The notes under the pieces: generated by a model
What the model was told of the DNA's origin: nothing
Seen by the model: only the letters and a program-made list of their open reading frames with translations
Database searches by the model: none
DNA from: Gammaproteobacteria bacterium
GTDB lineage: Bacteria > Pseudomonadota > Gammaproteobacteria > Pseudomonadales > Azotimanducaceae
Assembly: GCA_002708765.1 (NCBI GenBank)
Contig: PAPD01000044.1
Location: forward strand, 1-34,149
Reading direction: 5' to 3'
Length of the DNA: 34,149 bases
In this document: positions 1 through 8,506 of the stretch, piece after piece
Numbering within the stretch: position 1 is the stretch's first letter
Layout of the letters: each line of letters opens with the position of its first letter
Program-made: the position numbers and the translations under genes

Positions 1-1
1 A

Positions 2-349
<348 letters not shown>

Positions 350-372
350 GCAGTAACCACCAAATAAAATCA

Positions 373-387
373 AGTTATTTCATAACT
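373..387. repeat. Small inverted repeat between lpd and sucC
   Basis: AGTTAT and ATAACT form a perfect 6-bp inverted repeat with a 3-base loop, in the 57-base gap between lpd and sucC. It is AT-rich and not followed by a T-run, so it is not an intrinsic terminator. It might be a weak mRNA-processing or stability hairpin, or chance. Confidence 0.3.
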
Positions 388-406
388 AAATAGAAGGGCT
401 GATTCA

Positions 407-1576
407 ATGAATCTTCATGAATACCAAGCGAAAGAACTTTTTCGACAATATGGACTTCCTGTTTCGGAAGGAATCGCAGTGGACACTGCAGAAGAAGCGG
501 TAGCAGCCGCTGAAAAAATAGGAGGCGAAAAATGGGTTGTAAAAGCCCAGGTTCATGCTGGCGGCAGAGGAAAAGCTGGGGGAGTGAAGCTCGTTGCTTC
601 CGCAGAAGAGATTATAGAATTTGCCGAAAAGCACATTGGAACAAACCTGGTAACCTTTCAGACAGATGAAAATGGACAGCCGGTTAGTAAAATATTTGTT
701 GAGTCATTTACGGAGATTGCGACTGAACTTTATCTTGGAGCAGTAATCGACCGATCTTCGCGCAGGATTACTTTCATGGCATCTACTGAAGGGGGAGTGG
801 AAATCGAAAAGGTAGCCGAAGAGAATCCGGAAAAAATCCTGCAGGCGACGATCGATCCGCTTTTTGGTGCTTCGTCTTATCAGGGTCGCGATCTCGCTTT
901 TCAGTTAGGGCTGGAAGGGAAGCAGGTTAATCAGTTTTCAAACCTTTTTATGTCTTTATCTAGGTTGTTTGAGGATTTCGATTTATCTCTGGTGGAGATA
1001 AATCCTTTGGTAGTAACCGGAGAAGGAGATATTCACTGCCTTGATGCGAAGTTGTCAGTGGATGGAAACGCGTTGTATCGCCAGAAACTTCTATCGGAAA
1101 TGCGGGATCACTCGCAAGAGGATGAGCGAGAGAATCAGGCTAGCGAGTACAACCTAAATTATGTGGCTCTGGACGGAAATATTGGTTGTATGGTCAATGG
1201 GGCTGGTCTTGCGATGGGAACCATGGATCTTGTTAAACTGAACGGAGGAGAGCCGGCCAATTTCCTGGATGTAGGTGGGGGCGCGACTAAAGAGGCGGTT
1301 AGTGAAGCCTTCAAGATAATATTATCGGATGAAGGGGTTCGAGCAGTCCTGATCAACATATTTGGTGGGATAGTTCAGTGTGATGTTATTGCCGAAGGAA
1401 TAATTGGGGCGGTAAAAGATGTTGGTGTTGCAGTGCCGGTAGTGGTTCGTTTCGAAGGAAATAACGCGGAACTAGGAGTTAAGACTTTGGCTGAAAGCGA
1501 TGTCGACATTATAGCGGCGACTGGTTTGTCTGATGCTGTTCAGCAGGCCGTAATGGCAGCGGGAGGAGAGAAATGA
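407..1576 (+). CDS. sucC: Succinyl-CoA synthetase, ADP-forming, beta subunit
   Basis: The beta subunit of succinyl-CoA synthetase couples succinyl-CoA cleavage to nucleotide triphosphate synthesis in the TCA cycle. The 389-residue product matches the usual 388 or so. An N-terminal ATP-grasp domain opens with [16 protein letters not shown] and holds the nucleotide-binding stretch [14 protein letters not shown]. The C-terminal CoA-ligase domain has [15 protein letters not shown] and the phosphohistidine-docking loop [15 protein letters not shown]. The ATG at 407 gives the canonical N-terminus. sucD starts inside the end of this gene (ATGA overlap), which implies translational coupling for the alpha-beta complex. 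Nothing unusual was seen. Confidence 0.98.
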   Translation: MNLHEYQAKELFRQYGLPVSEGIAVDTAEEAVAAAEKIGGEKWVVKAQVHAGGRGKAGGVKLVASAEEIIEFAEKHIGTNLVTFQTDENGQPVSKIFVESFTEIATELYLGAVIDRSSRRITFMASTEGGVEIEKVAEENPEKILQATIDPLFGASSYQGRDLAFQLGLEGKQVNQFSNLFMSLSRLFEDFDLSLVEINPLVVTGEGDIHCLDAKLSVDGNALYRQKLLSEMRDHSQEDERENQASEYNLNYVALDGNIGCMVNGAGLAMGTMDLVKLNGGEPANFLDVGGGATKEAVSEAFKIILSDEGVRAVLINIFGGIVQCDVIAEGIIGAVKDVGVAVPVVVRFEGNNAELGVKTLAESDVDIIAATGLSDAVQQAVMAAGGEK

Positions 1577-2445
1577 GCATTCTGATAGACGATCAGACCA
1601 AGGTAATTTGCCAGGGATTTACTGGTTCTCAGGGAACATTACATTCGCGGCAGTCCATCGAATATGGCACAAAGATGGTTGGTGGCATTACACCCGGGAA
1701 AGGCGGTCAAGAGCATCTGGGATTACCAGTTTTTGATACCGTTCGTGAGGCTGTTGATTCTACGGGCGCCGATGCCTCGGTAATATATGTGCCGGCACCT
1801 TTTGCCAAAGATGGTGTGCTTGAAGCGGCGGCGTCAGGAATAAAGTTGATAGTTTGCATAACAGAGGGTGTGCCTACTCAGGATATGCTGATAGTGAAAG
1901 CCAGTTTGGATGCCCAGGGAGTCAGACTTATTGGGCCTAATTGTCCAGGTGTTATAACCCCTGGGGAATGCAAAATAGGAATTATGCCTGGTGACATACA
2001 TTTGCCAGGAAGAGTCGGAATCGTGTCTCGGTCAGGGACTCTGACCTATGAAGCTGTTAAACAGACAACGGATTTGGGTTTTGGTCAAAGCACCTGCGTT
2101 GGGATTGGCGGTGACCCGATACCAGGGAGCAATTTCATAGATATTCTCGGGATGTTCGAAGAAGATCCAAAAACTGAAGCGATTGTGATGGTAGGGGAAA
2201 TTGGTGGAACGGCCGAGGAAGAGGCGGCCGATTTCATAAAATCTAATGTTTCGAAGCCGGTAGTTGGTTATATCGCTGGCGTAACTGCACCTCCAGGAAA
2301 AAGAATGGGCCATGCCGGTGCGATTATTGCGGGCGGAAAGGGAACGGCTGATGAAAAGTTTGCTTCTCTGGAGGCGGCCGGGGTCGCCACAGTAAAGAGC
2401 CTAGCTGATATCGGTGAAACGCTAAAATCGTTAACCGGCTGGTAG
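1573..2445 (+). CDS. sucD: Succinyl-CoA synthetase alpha subunit
   Basis: This is the alpha subunit of succinyl-CoA synthetase, which binds CoA and carries the phosphohistidine intermediate. It has 290 residues, the family norm. The N-terminal Rossmann CoA-binding domain has [12 protein letters not shown] and [15 protein letters not shown]. The active-site loop [17 protein letters not shown] contains His247, the expected phosphorylated residue. The start codon overlaps the sucC stop by four bases. It is the last gene of the suc operon here; a hairpin lies 12 bases after its stop and htpG has its own promoter. Confidence 0.98.
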   Translation: MSILIDDQTKVICQGFTGSQGTLHSRQSIEYGTKMVGGITPGKGGQEHLGLPVFDTVREAVDSTGADASVIYVPAPFAKDGVLEAAASGIKLIVCITEGVPTQDMLIVKASLDAQGVRLIGPNCPGVITPGECKIGIMPGDIHLPGRVGIVSRSGTLTYEAVKQTTDLGFGQSTCVGIGGDPIPGSNFIDILGMFEEDPKTEAIVMVGEIGGTAEEEAADFIKSNVSKPVVGYIAGVTAPPGKRMGHAGAIIAGGKGTADEKFASLEAAGVATVKSLADIGETLKSLTGW

Positions 2446-2456
2446 TTATTATACCG

Positions 2457-2482
2457 CTTGAGCCAGGATTACTGGCTGCAAG
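2457..2482 (+). terminator. Hairpin after sucD, possible transcript 3' end
   Basis: CTTGAGCCAG pairs with CTGGCT-G-CAAG around a GATTA loop, giving a ten-pair stem with one bulged G. It sits just after the sucD stop. No T-run follows directly (a short T5 lies about 16 bases on), so it is not a textbook Rho-independent terminator. It may protect the mRNA 3' end or cooperate with Rho. Confidence 0.4.
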
Positions 2483-2584
2483 CTCGGAATGAAAACGGTT
2501 TTTACAAGGGATTTAGGAAATTATGTTTGTCAATCTTTCGATACCCTGATTAAAACTAGCCAGATGATATCTCGAGAACCAGGG

Positions 2585-2611
2585 TTGAAAAAAGTTTAAT
2601 TGTCCCCATTT
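2585..2611 (+). promoter_or_regulatory. Sigma-32 (RpoH) type heat-shock promoter of htpG
   Basis: TTGAAA (2585-2590), a 13-base spacer and CCCCATTT (2604-2611) match the RpoH consensus of a TTGAAA-like -35 and CCCCATNT -10 at the preferred spacing. The element lies 38 bases before the htpG ATG, and HtpG is a classical heat-shock gene. The match is visible directly; regulation by RpoH is inferred. Confidence 0.85.
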
Positions 2612-2648
2612 CTTATCTGTTGAAAAAGGCTATAGGAATTTTTAAAAA

Positions 2649-4535
2649 ATGAGCGTTGATAAAAAAGAAACAATGGGTTTTCAGTCCGAGGCAAAGCAAC
2701 TGCTTCATCTGATGATTCACTCGCTTTACAGTAACAAGGAAATATTTCTTAGAGAACTAGTTTCCAATGCGAACGACGCTATCGATAAATTAAGATTTGA
2801 ATCGTTAGCGGATGAAACAATTGTTCCCGAAGGGACTGATTTTGGCATTCGCATAGACATTGACGAGGAGTCCAAAACAATTACCGTCTCTGATAACGGA
2901 ATAGGTATGTCCAGAGAAGAAGCGGTCTCTAATCTTGGTACCATTGCGCGTTCAGGAACATCACAATTCCTGGCTGCTCTGACCGGAGACCAGAAGAAGG
3001 ATTCACAGCTCATAGGGCAATTTGGAGTTGGTTTCTATTCGTCTTTTATTATCGCCCAGGAGGTGGTGGTTGAGTCTCGCTCAGCGAAACTATCTCCTGA
3101 AGAGGGAGTGAGATGGAGTTCAAAAGGTGAGGCAGAATTCGAAGTTGAAACTATTAAAAGGGAAGCTATTGGAACTTCGGTAACCCTAAAATTAAAGGCT
3201 GATGAATCAGAATTTGCTGATGGGTGGAGGTTGCGGGGGATAATAAAAAAATACGCTGATCATGTAGCTGTCCCGATCACTATGAAGCAGGTGGCCACGG
3301 AAGAAGACAAAGTGCCGGAGGACGAGGTAGTTAATACTGCCAAAGCATTATGGACTCGTTCTCGAAATGATATATCTGATGAAGAGTATTCGGAGTTTTA
3401 TAAAGCTGTTTCTCATGATTTCCAGGACCCGATGTCCTGGAGCCATAATAAAGTAGAAGGAAAACTAGATTATACTACTCTGCTATATATTCCCGCTAAA
3501 GCCCCGTTTGATCTGTGGCATAGGGATTCCCCTCGTGGACTGAAGTTGTATGTCCAGCGTGTCTTTATTATGGATGAAGCTGAACAATTTCTTCCTTTGT
3601 ATCTGAGGTTTCTTCGAGGTGTCGTAGATTCAAATGATCTGCCACTTAACGTCTCTAGGGAGTTGCTGCAGAAGGATCCCTCCATCGATTCCATGAAGAG
3701 CGCTTTGACAAAAAGAGGGCTTGATATGATTGAGAAGCTGTCTTCAGATGACGAGAAATATCAGTCCTTTTGGGATGAGTTCGGTCAGGTACTGAAGGAG
3801 GGGCCAGCAGAAGATTTTGGTAATAAAGATAAAATCGCTAAGCTGCTCCGGTTTGCTACTACTGAGACAGGCGAAGAAAAACAGAACCAGTCGCTTTCCA
3901 AGTATATCGAAAGAATGAAACCAGAGCAGGACAAGATTTTCTATGTTGCGGCCGAAAATTACCATACTGCCCTTAACAGCCCTCACCTTGAAGTTTTTAA
4001 CAAAAATGGTATAGAGGTCCTTCTTCTTCATGATCGAATTGACGAGTGGTTAGTCGGACAGCTTAATGAGTATGAGGGAAAACCTTTCCAGGATGTGGCG
4101 AAGGGAGAGCTTGATCTAGGGAATCTTGACGGTGAGAAGGACGATAAACAGAAAGAAGAAAACGAGAAGAAATTGTCCGGATTAATTTCCAAAGTAAAAG
4201 ACCTGCTAGAGGACCAGGTCGAAGAGGTCAGGATTACCACTAGATTAACCGATTCTCCTGCATGCCTAGTGGTCGCCGAAGATGACATGGGTATTCAGAT
4301 GCGTCGAGTGCTGGAGTCTGCGGGACAGGCACTTCCAGAAACCAAAAGAATCTTCGAAATCAATCCAACCCATCCGCTGGTTGAAAGGCTGGATCAAGAA
4401 TCTGATTCTGATCGCTTCGAAAGCCTTGCTCTCGTTATTTTTGATCAGGCTAAACTGGCCGAGGGGTCCCAACTAGATGAACCGGCAAATTATGTCTCGA
4501 GACTGAATGAGCTTTTGTTGGAGTTGGCAAAATAG
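2649..4535 (+). CDS. htpG: Molecular chaperone HtpG (Hsp90 family)
   Basis: HtpG is the bacterial cytosolic Hsp90, an ATP-driven homodimeric chaperone for late folding and remodelling of client proteins. The product has 628 residues against about 624 in Escherichia coli. The GHKL ATPase domain carries all the signature motifs: [15 protein letters not shown], the Bergerat-fold DNGIGM and [12 protein letters not shown]. The middle domain has the catalytic-arginine region NVSRELLQ. The C-terminal dimerisation domain ends without the eukaryotic MEEVD tail. The ATG at 2649 follows a GGAA-containing leader and puts the [19 protein letters not shown] block in its normal place. It is monocistronic by layout, with its own sigma-32 promoter and 153 bases before the next gene. 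Confidence 0.97.
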   Translation: MSVDKKETMGFQSEAKQLLHLMIHSLYSNKEIFLRELVSNANDAIDKLRFESLADETIVPEGTDFGIRIDIDEESKTITVSDNGIGMSREEAVSNLGTIARSGTSQFLAALTGDQKKDSQLIGQFGVGFYSSFIIAQEVVVESRSAKLSPEEGVRWSSKGEAEFEVETIKREAIGTSVTLKLKADESEFADGWRLRGIIKKYADHVAVPITMKQVATEEDKVPEDEVVNTAKALWTRSRNDISDEEYSEFYKAVSHDFQDPMSWSHNKVEGKLDYTTLLYIPAKAPFDLWHRDSPRGLKLYVQRVFIMDEAEQFLPLYLRFLRGVVDSNDLPLNVSRELLQKDPSIDSMKSALTKRGLDMIEKLSSDDEKYQSFWDEFGQVLKEGPAEDFGNKDKIAKLLRFATTETGEEKQNQSLSKYIERMKPEQDKIFYVAAENYHTALNSPHLEVFNKNGIEVLLLHDRIDEWLVGQLNEYEGKPFQDVAKGELDLGNLDGEKDDKQKEENEKKLSGLISKVKDLLEDQVEEVRITTRLTDSPACLVVAEDDMGIQMRRVLESAGQALPETKRIFEINPTHPLVERLDQESDSDRFESLALVIFDQAKLAEGSQLDEPANYVSRLNELLLELAK

Positions 4536-4688
4536 TAGCGAAGGATGATTTCAGTGGATCGGAAGACCTGGGCAGATACTCGCGCTAAAGTCCTTTTTGT
4601 ATTTACCTTTCAGGGTTTAGATTTTTCTTACTGCTTTCCACTAACTTAGGTGATTTCACTTTTTTGAAATTGAAATTAGGAGGGAAAA

Positions 4689-5627
4689 ATGAACTTGGAT
4701 GTAATCCGTTCGTGCGCCGAGCGTCCTGAACCACGCAGGTTGTTCGAGGCTGTTTCCCTTTCCTTGGAAGGAAATGACGACGCTAAAGCAGAAATTTGCG
4801 GAGCTATGATTTGGGCTTCTTTCGCGGCACCGTCCTCAATTCCTGTTGTTTTCGATCTAATCTTTGGACCTCGAAACAAGATTTCTGATCAGAATTCTTT
4901 AGGAAAGGTCTTGGAAACTGATTTGCCTGAGGGTTTCTGGCACGCTTTCCGTAGCACTCTGGTCGGGCCGGAAAACGGGTATGATGCCTCTTCTATTACC
5001 TTGGCCGTGGCAAGCTTGAATCTTTTCTTGGACCCCCGATATGCTGAATTATCTGAATGCGCAGCAAAAGAGCATCCGGGCGCGGCAGGCGCCTCGAAGA
5101 AAAAAATACCGCCTATGTTGTCCATGAAGGAACTTAAGTCCCAACCCGTGGGTAGTCTTGCTGGTGACTTGCACGATATGTGGTTGGACAATGGTTTCGA
5201 TCCAGAAGTTTTGGATCGTGATGCCATTGGCCTTAGAGGTTTGGCTCCGTCGCTTCGTTATCTCAATACGCGCATACTCCAGATGCACGACGTATGGCAT
5301 CTAATGGCTGGATATCAAACCACTAGTCTTCACGAAATGGCAATTTCTGCTTTTCAGTTAGCACAATTTGGGCATAACTACTCTGCGATGTTTTTGTCGA
5401 CTGTATGCACCATGAGTCTTCTTAAAGAGCCTATAGGATTTATTATAGTGCTACAAAATATTGCTGAGGCTTGGCAGCACGGTTGTCAGTCTCCTGCTTT
5501 TATGGCTATCGATTGGGAAAAAGTCTGGCATATGGATATAGAAAGTTTGCGTGTAAAGTATGGCATTAGACCCTTCTCTGGAAGTTTCCCTGCTGACTTA
5601 CTGGAGAAATTTGCCAACAAAACGTAA
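4689..5627 (+). CDS. Coq4-like ubiquinone biosynthesis family protein
   Basis: This 312-residue protein has a clear Coq4 signature, HDVWH followed by eleven residues and Glu (HD-x2-H-x11-E, near residues 201-217). In Coq4 proteins this binds a divalent metal and lies at the quinone site. The following LAQFGHNYSAMFLS helix also fits the family. Coq4 proteins take part in ubiquinone biosynthesis and organise the Coq complex; recent work on eukaryotic COQ4 assigns C1 decarboxylation/hydroxylation of the precursor. Overall similarity to typical Coq4 is modest, and a long N-terminal helical region (about 180 residues) is unfamiliar, so a quinone role is inferred. A strong AGGAGGG ribosome site sits 4 bases before the ATG. 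The 153-base upstream gap shows no convincing promoter or terminator. No neighbour is a ubiquinone gene. Confidence 0.7.
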   Translation: MNLDVIRSCAERPEPRRLFEAVSLSLEGNDDAKAEICGAMIWASFAAPSSIPVVFDLIFGPRNKISDQNSLGKVLETDLPEGFWHAFRSTLVGPENGYDASSITLAVASLNLFLDPRYAELSECAAKEHPGAAGASKKKIPPMLSMKELKSQPVGSLAGDLHDMWLDNGFDPEVLDRDAIGLRGLAPSLRYLNTRILQMHDVWHLMAGYQTTSLHEMAISAFQLAQFGHNYSAMFLSTVCTMSLLKEPIGFIIVLQNIAEAWQHGCQSPAFMAIDWEKVWHMDIESLRVKYGIRPFSGSFPADLLEKFANKT

Positions 5628-5731
5628 ACCGGTCGTGGTGTTTGTTGTATCGAATGATGCTAAATTTTAATGTTTTGGGCATCCGGATTTAAAATGCTGT
5701 CTCAGGGTTTCGGTCGAATTGGAGAAAAAAT

Positions 5732-6262
5732 ATGCCTTTCCTGATTTTTCTTTGCGTCTTTTTCGCTTCCTATAGTTATGGGGAGATTGCTAGGATAAAT
5801 CCGTATCCGTCAGCAAAAATTGTAGACCAAACCACTAGTTCGGCGAGAAGTCATATGCTTGTTCTTGGAGCTCTGGAGAAAGTTGATCGTGACTTGAGAC
5901 CCGAAGATTTCAAGATTTTTTCTGGCAGAAAATTATCAGAAACTTATTATCTTCCCGAGGCACGAAATACTGCACAAGTTTTCTCGTTTTATCGTAGCCA
6001 ACTCGAACTAGCGGGCGAGCTCGTTTATTGGTGCGAGGGGCGATCCTGTGGTAGCAGCAGTTATTGGGCCAACAAAATTTTTGACTCTTCTATTCTTTAT
6101 GGTCCAGAGCAATATCAGGCTTACGGAGTTTTCGAGATGGCAAAGGGAGTTTACTTTTCTATTTATGTGGCCCAGAGGGCGACTAGAAAGATATATGTCC
6201 ACCTGGAAAGATTTCTTCCTTTTAGCGAGACGGTTTTAGAGCAAGAAGATAACCCGACTTAA
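5732..6262 (+). CDS. DUF4892-family exported protein
   Basis: A small protein of 176 residues with an N-terminal hydrophobic stretch (residues 2-17, ending ASYSYG) that looks like a signal peptide; it is probably periplasmic or outer-membrane associated. The block LVYWCEGRSCGSSSYWANKIF followed by LYGPEQYQAYGVF is the hallmark of DUF4892 proteins of gammaproteobacteria, whose function I do not know. The two Cys of that block could form a disulfide. GGAG six bases before the ATG at 5732 supports this start. An in-frame TTG at 5720 would add MEKN and give the signal peptide a positive charge, but it would consume the ribosome site. The stop codon shares TTAA with the convergent sulfatase gene. 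Confidence 0.75.
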   Translation: MPFLIFLCVFFASYSYGEIARINPYPSAKIVDQTTSSARSHMLVLGALEKVDRDLRPEDFKIFSGRKLSETYYLPEARNTAQVFSFYRSQLELAGELVYWCEGRSCGSSSYWANKIFDSSILYGPEQYQAYGVFEMAKGVYFSIYVAQRATRKIYVHLERFLPFSETVLEQEDNPT

Positions 6263-7791
6263 ACTGGTGCTAGTCTCGGTAATCTGTCCCCGCGCCATAC
6301 GGGGAGGTCGTTTGCGATGGTTTCTATCAGATCGTTTTGAGTGTTTCTAAGCGATAAATCATTCCATCGATTATGAGCCTGCATCGGATCTTCGTTCATG
6401 TCGTAGAGTTCACCTTCGGTCCCATCATAGAAATGATTTTTCCCGTAAGTGGTACATAAGAAACCATCTTTGTGGTAAACCGATCGCAACCGCATGGTAA
6501 TCCCCTGATGTTCTGAGTCCCACTCCGTGTAAATCAAGCCTTTACGAGCAATATCAGCCTCCGTTTTGGGTAGGGCACTTCCTTCACAATATTCGGGTGC
6601 GGAGATATTTGCTATCTGACAAAAAGTTTTTGCCAGATCTACATGTCCCACTGGTGACTCGATAACGCAAGGCTTCGTTGCCGTGAATGGAGCAGGTGCC
6701 CATATAAGAGGAACTCTCATAAGAGCATCAACGTGGTAAGGGCCTTTAAACAGTAATCCGAAATCACCTTGGAGTTCACCATGGTCAGTGGTGAAAAAGA
6801 CATCAGTGGTGTCGAACATGTTCTGGGTTTTTAGGCATTCAATGACTTTTCCACAAGCTTCGTCTATTAATTCGTTTTCGACATGAGTAATGGCATTAAT
6901 TTCTAGGATTTGATCCGGAGTGAGGTCTTTAGGTTTGAAATCTCTTGGAGATTCTAGATTGGTCCAGAGGTTGCCTTCGTAATAGCCTCGCCAGTGGCTA
7001 GGTTTCTGATTCAGCCACTCTAGGATTTTGTTCTTGTCTTCACTATATAGTTTAGGTAACGGTATTTCTCGCCAAGGTATGCGCTTTAATTCGTTTTCTG
7101 GAACGTCCCAGGGGTGGTGAGGGTCGGGAAAACTCAACCAGCAAAACCATGGATTTTCTTTTGGTCGTTCCTTTAACCAGGATATGGTTCGTTCCGCAAC
7201 CCAGTTCGTGTGATAGAGCTCACTGGGAATTTCCATCGGCCATACCTGCACTGCCCCCGTCTCCCCTTTGCTCACAGTATTTTGTCCTCTGCTGGTTACC
7301 ATGGGATAAAATCTTGATTTTACCTCTGGGTAATCGTTCATGCGCAAATCGTAATGGCTATGTCCTTCAAAAAAATGATTGGCTAGTTCCATTCGGTCGA
7401 ACCCTCTGTGAGGACCTGTAATTCCCATCTGCGCCATGCGGTTTTCAAAAAATGTTTCGGGACTTCCGAGCCAGGGTTCGAAGTGCGCTTTTCCGAACAA
7501 AGCAGTATCGTAGCCATGATCTTTCAGATGATGCGCGATCGTGTGTCGATCTTCTGGCATAGAGACCCCGTTCATCCAAACTCCGTGAGACCCGACGTGT
7601 TGTCCTGTAATTATGGTTGCTCTGGCAGGCATACAGGCTACGTTCTGGTTATGAGCACGCAGATAATTGATCCCTCGTTCCGCTAAAGAATCGATATTTT
7701 TGGTGGTTGCTATCGTTCCTCCATTGCAACCAAGAGCGTCGAATCGCATCTGATCGGTGGTAATAAGGAGAATGTTTCTTTTAGTAGTCAA
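6259..7791 (-). CDS. Type I (formylglycine) sulfatase, cytoplasmic
   Basis: This is an alkaline-phosphatase-superfamily sulfatase of 510 residues. The formylglycine site is C53-M-P-A-R57 inside NVACMPARATIITGQH. Metal ligands include D13-Q14 (LLITTDQMRFD) and D336-H337 (FFTTDHGELQGDFGLLFKG). It should hydrolyse a sulfate ester after a maturase converts Cys53 to formylglycine. No signal peptide is visible, so it acts in the cytoplasm, which would suit a sulfated small molecule that has been imported. The sequence resembles the choline-sulfatase/arylsulfatase group, but the substrate cannot be read. The start is TTG at 7791, overlapping the end of the NUDIX gene by 11 bases. The next in-frame ATG would remove Asp13. 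It is the last gene of the six-gene minus-strand operon. Confidence 0.9.
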   Translation of the reverse strand: MTTKRNILLITTDQMRFDALGCNGGTIATTKNIDSLAERGINYLRAHNQNVACMPARATIITGQHVGSHGVWMNGVSMPEDRHTIAHHLKDHGYDTALFGKAHFEPWLGSPETFFENRMAQMGITGPHRGFDRMELANHFFEGHSHYDLRMNDYPEVKSRFYPMVTSRGQNTVSKGETGAVQVWPMEIPSELYHTNWVAERTISWLKERPKENPWFCWLSFPDPHHPWDVPENELKRIPWREIPLPKLYSEDKNKILEWLNQKPSHWRGYYEGNLWTNLESPRDFKPKDLTPDQILEINAITHVENELIDEACGKVIECLKTQNMFDTTDVFFTTDHGELQGDFGLLFKGPYHVDALMRVPLIWAPAPFTATKPCVIESPVGHVDLAKTFCQIANISAPEYCEGSALPKTEADIARKGLIYTEWDSEHQGITMRLRSVYHKDGFLCTTYGKNHFYDGTEGELYDMNEDPMQAHNRWNDLSLRNTQNDLIETIANDLPVWRGDRLPRLAPV

Positions 7792-8506
7792 TAGCTGAGT
7801 GCTCGAACTCGAAACCTTCTGCGGACATTATCAGCCTGTGGGTTGGGCCTTCGGAATTTCCCTTTGATTGAACATACCCGGCGTCTCCATCCCAGAGAGC
7901 GACCCTCCGCCCTTGTCCGTCTTTAACAATTTTTGTCTGGTAAAAACGCGGTTTTTTTGATGAAAGCCTAGTTATTGCCTGGTCGATAGTCGAAAACTTC
8001 GACAGTTGATAAAGGGAAACCCACGTTGGCGGAGCTAGATCTATCGTGCCTAGTTTGTGTTCTTGAAGTGCGAGATCAGGAGTGATCCATTGATAATTTT
8101 GGATCTCTCCTTCGTCTATGCTCACTTTTTGTCCCAGAGTGTCGTAGGACAAAAAAAACCAGGTAGAGAAACGTTTTTTCTGTGAGGCAGGAGGAACCCA
8201 ATGCGAAAACCAGATGAAATTTTCTCCTGGAAGTTCTAAGCCAGCTTCTTCTTTTGTCTCTCTTATTGCAGCAAGCCTTGCTGCTTCGTTTTCATCGGTC
8301 GTTTTAGCTATATCAGTTTGATCAACCTTTCCCCCAGGAAATACCCACATGCCACCAAATTCAATTTTGGTCGTTTTCTGGAGCATTAAAACTTCGAGTT
8401 CCTTTTTTTCGCGCAACAGCAAGACAGTCGCGGCCGCTATAGGAGGAGAAGCATTTCCTTCGACACTCTGATCGTCTTCATAAATATCATTTTTGTGTTT
8501 TTTCAT
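7781..8506 (-). CDS. NUDIX hydrolase
   Basis: A 241-residue NUDIX hydrolase with the catalytic helix E-x7-RETKEEAGLE, the metal-binding half of the Nudix box. The conserved glycines (FPGGKVDQ) are separated from the Glu by about ten extra residues, as in NUDT19/RP2-like and some CoA-pyrophosphatase-type members. Such enzymes cleave nucleoside diphosphates linked to another moiety, including acyl-CoAs. Given the acyl-CoA genes upstream, a CoA-ester pyrophosphatase controlling CoA pools is plausible but unproven. The ATG at 8506 lies 20 bases inside the AtuA-like gene, so the two are translationally coupled. The sulfatase start overlaps its stop. Confidence 0.85.
   Translation of the reverse strand: MKKHKNDIYEDDQSVEGNASPPIAAATVLLLREKKELEVLMLQKTTKIEFGGMWVFPGGKVDQTDIAKTTDENEAARLAAIRETKEEAGLELPGENFIWFSHWVPPASQKKRFSTWFFLSYDTLGQKVSIDEGEIQNYQWITPDLALQEHKLGTIDLAPPTWVSLYQLSKFSTIDQAITRLSSKKPRFYQTKIVKDGQGRRVALWDGDAGYVQSKGNSEGPTHRLIMSAEGFEFEHSAIDY

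Noticed and set aside
5049-5300. Minus-strand frames inside the Coq4-like gene
   Set aside because: They lack ribosome sites and motifs, while the plus frame carries the HD-x2-H-x11-E signature.
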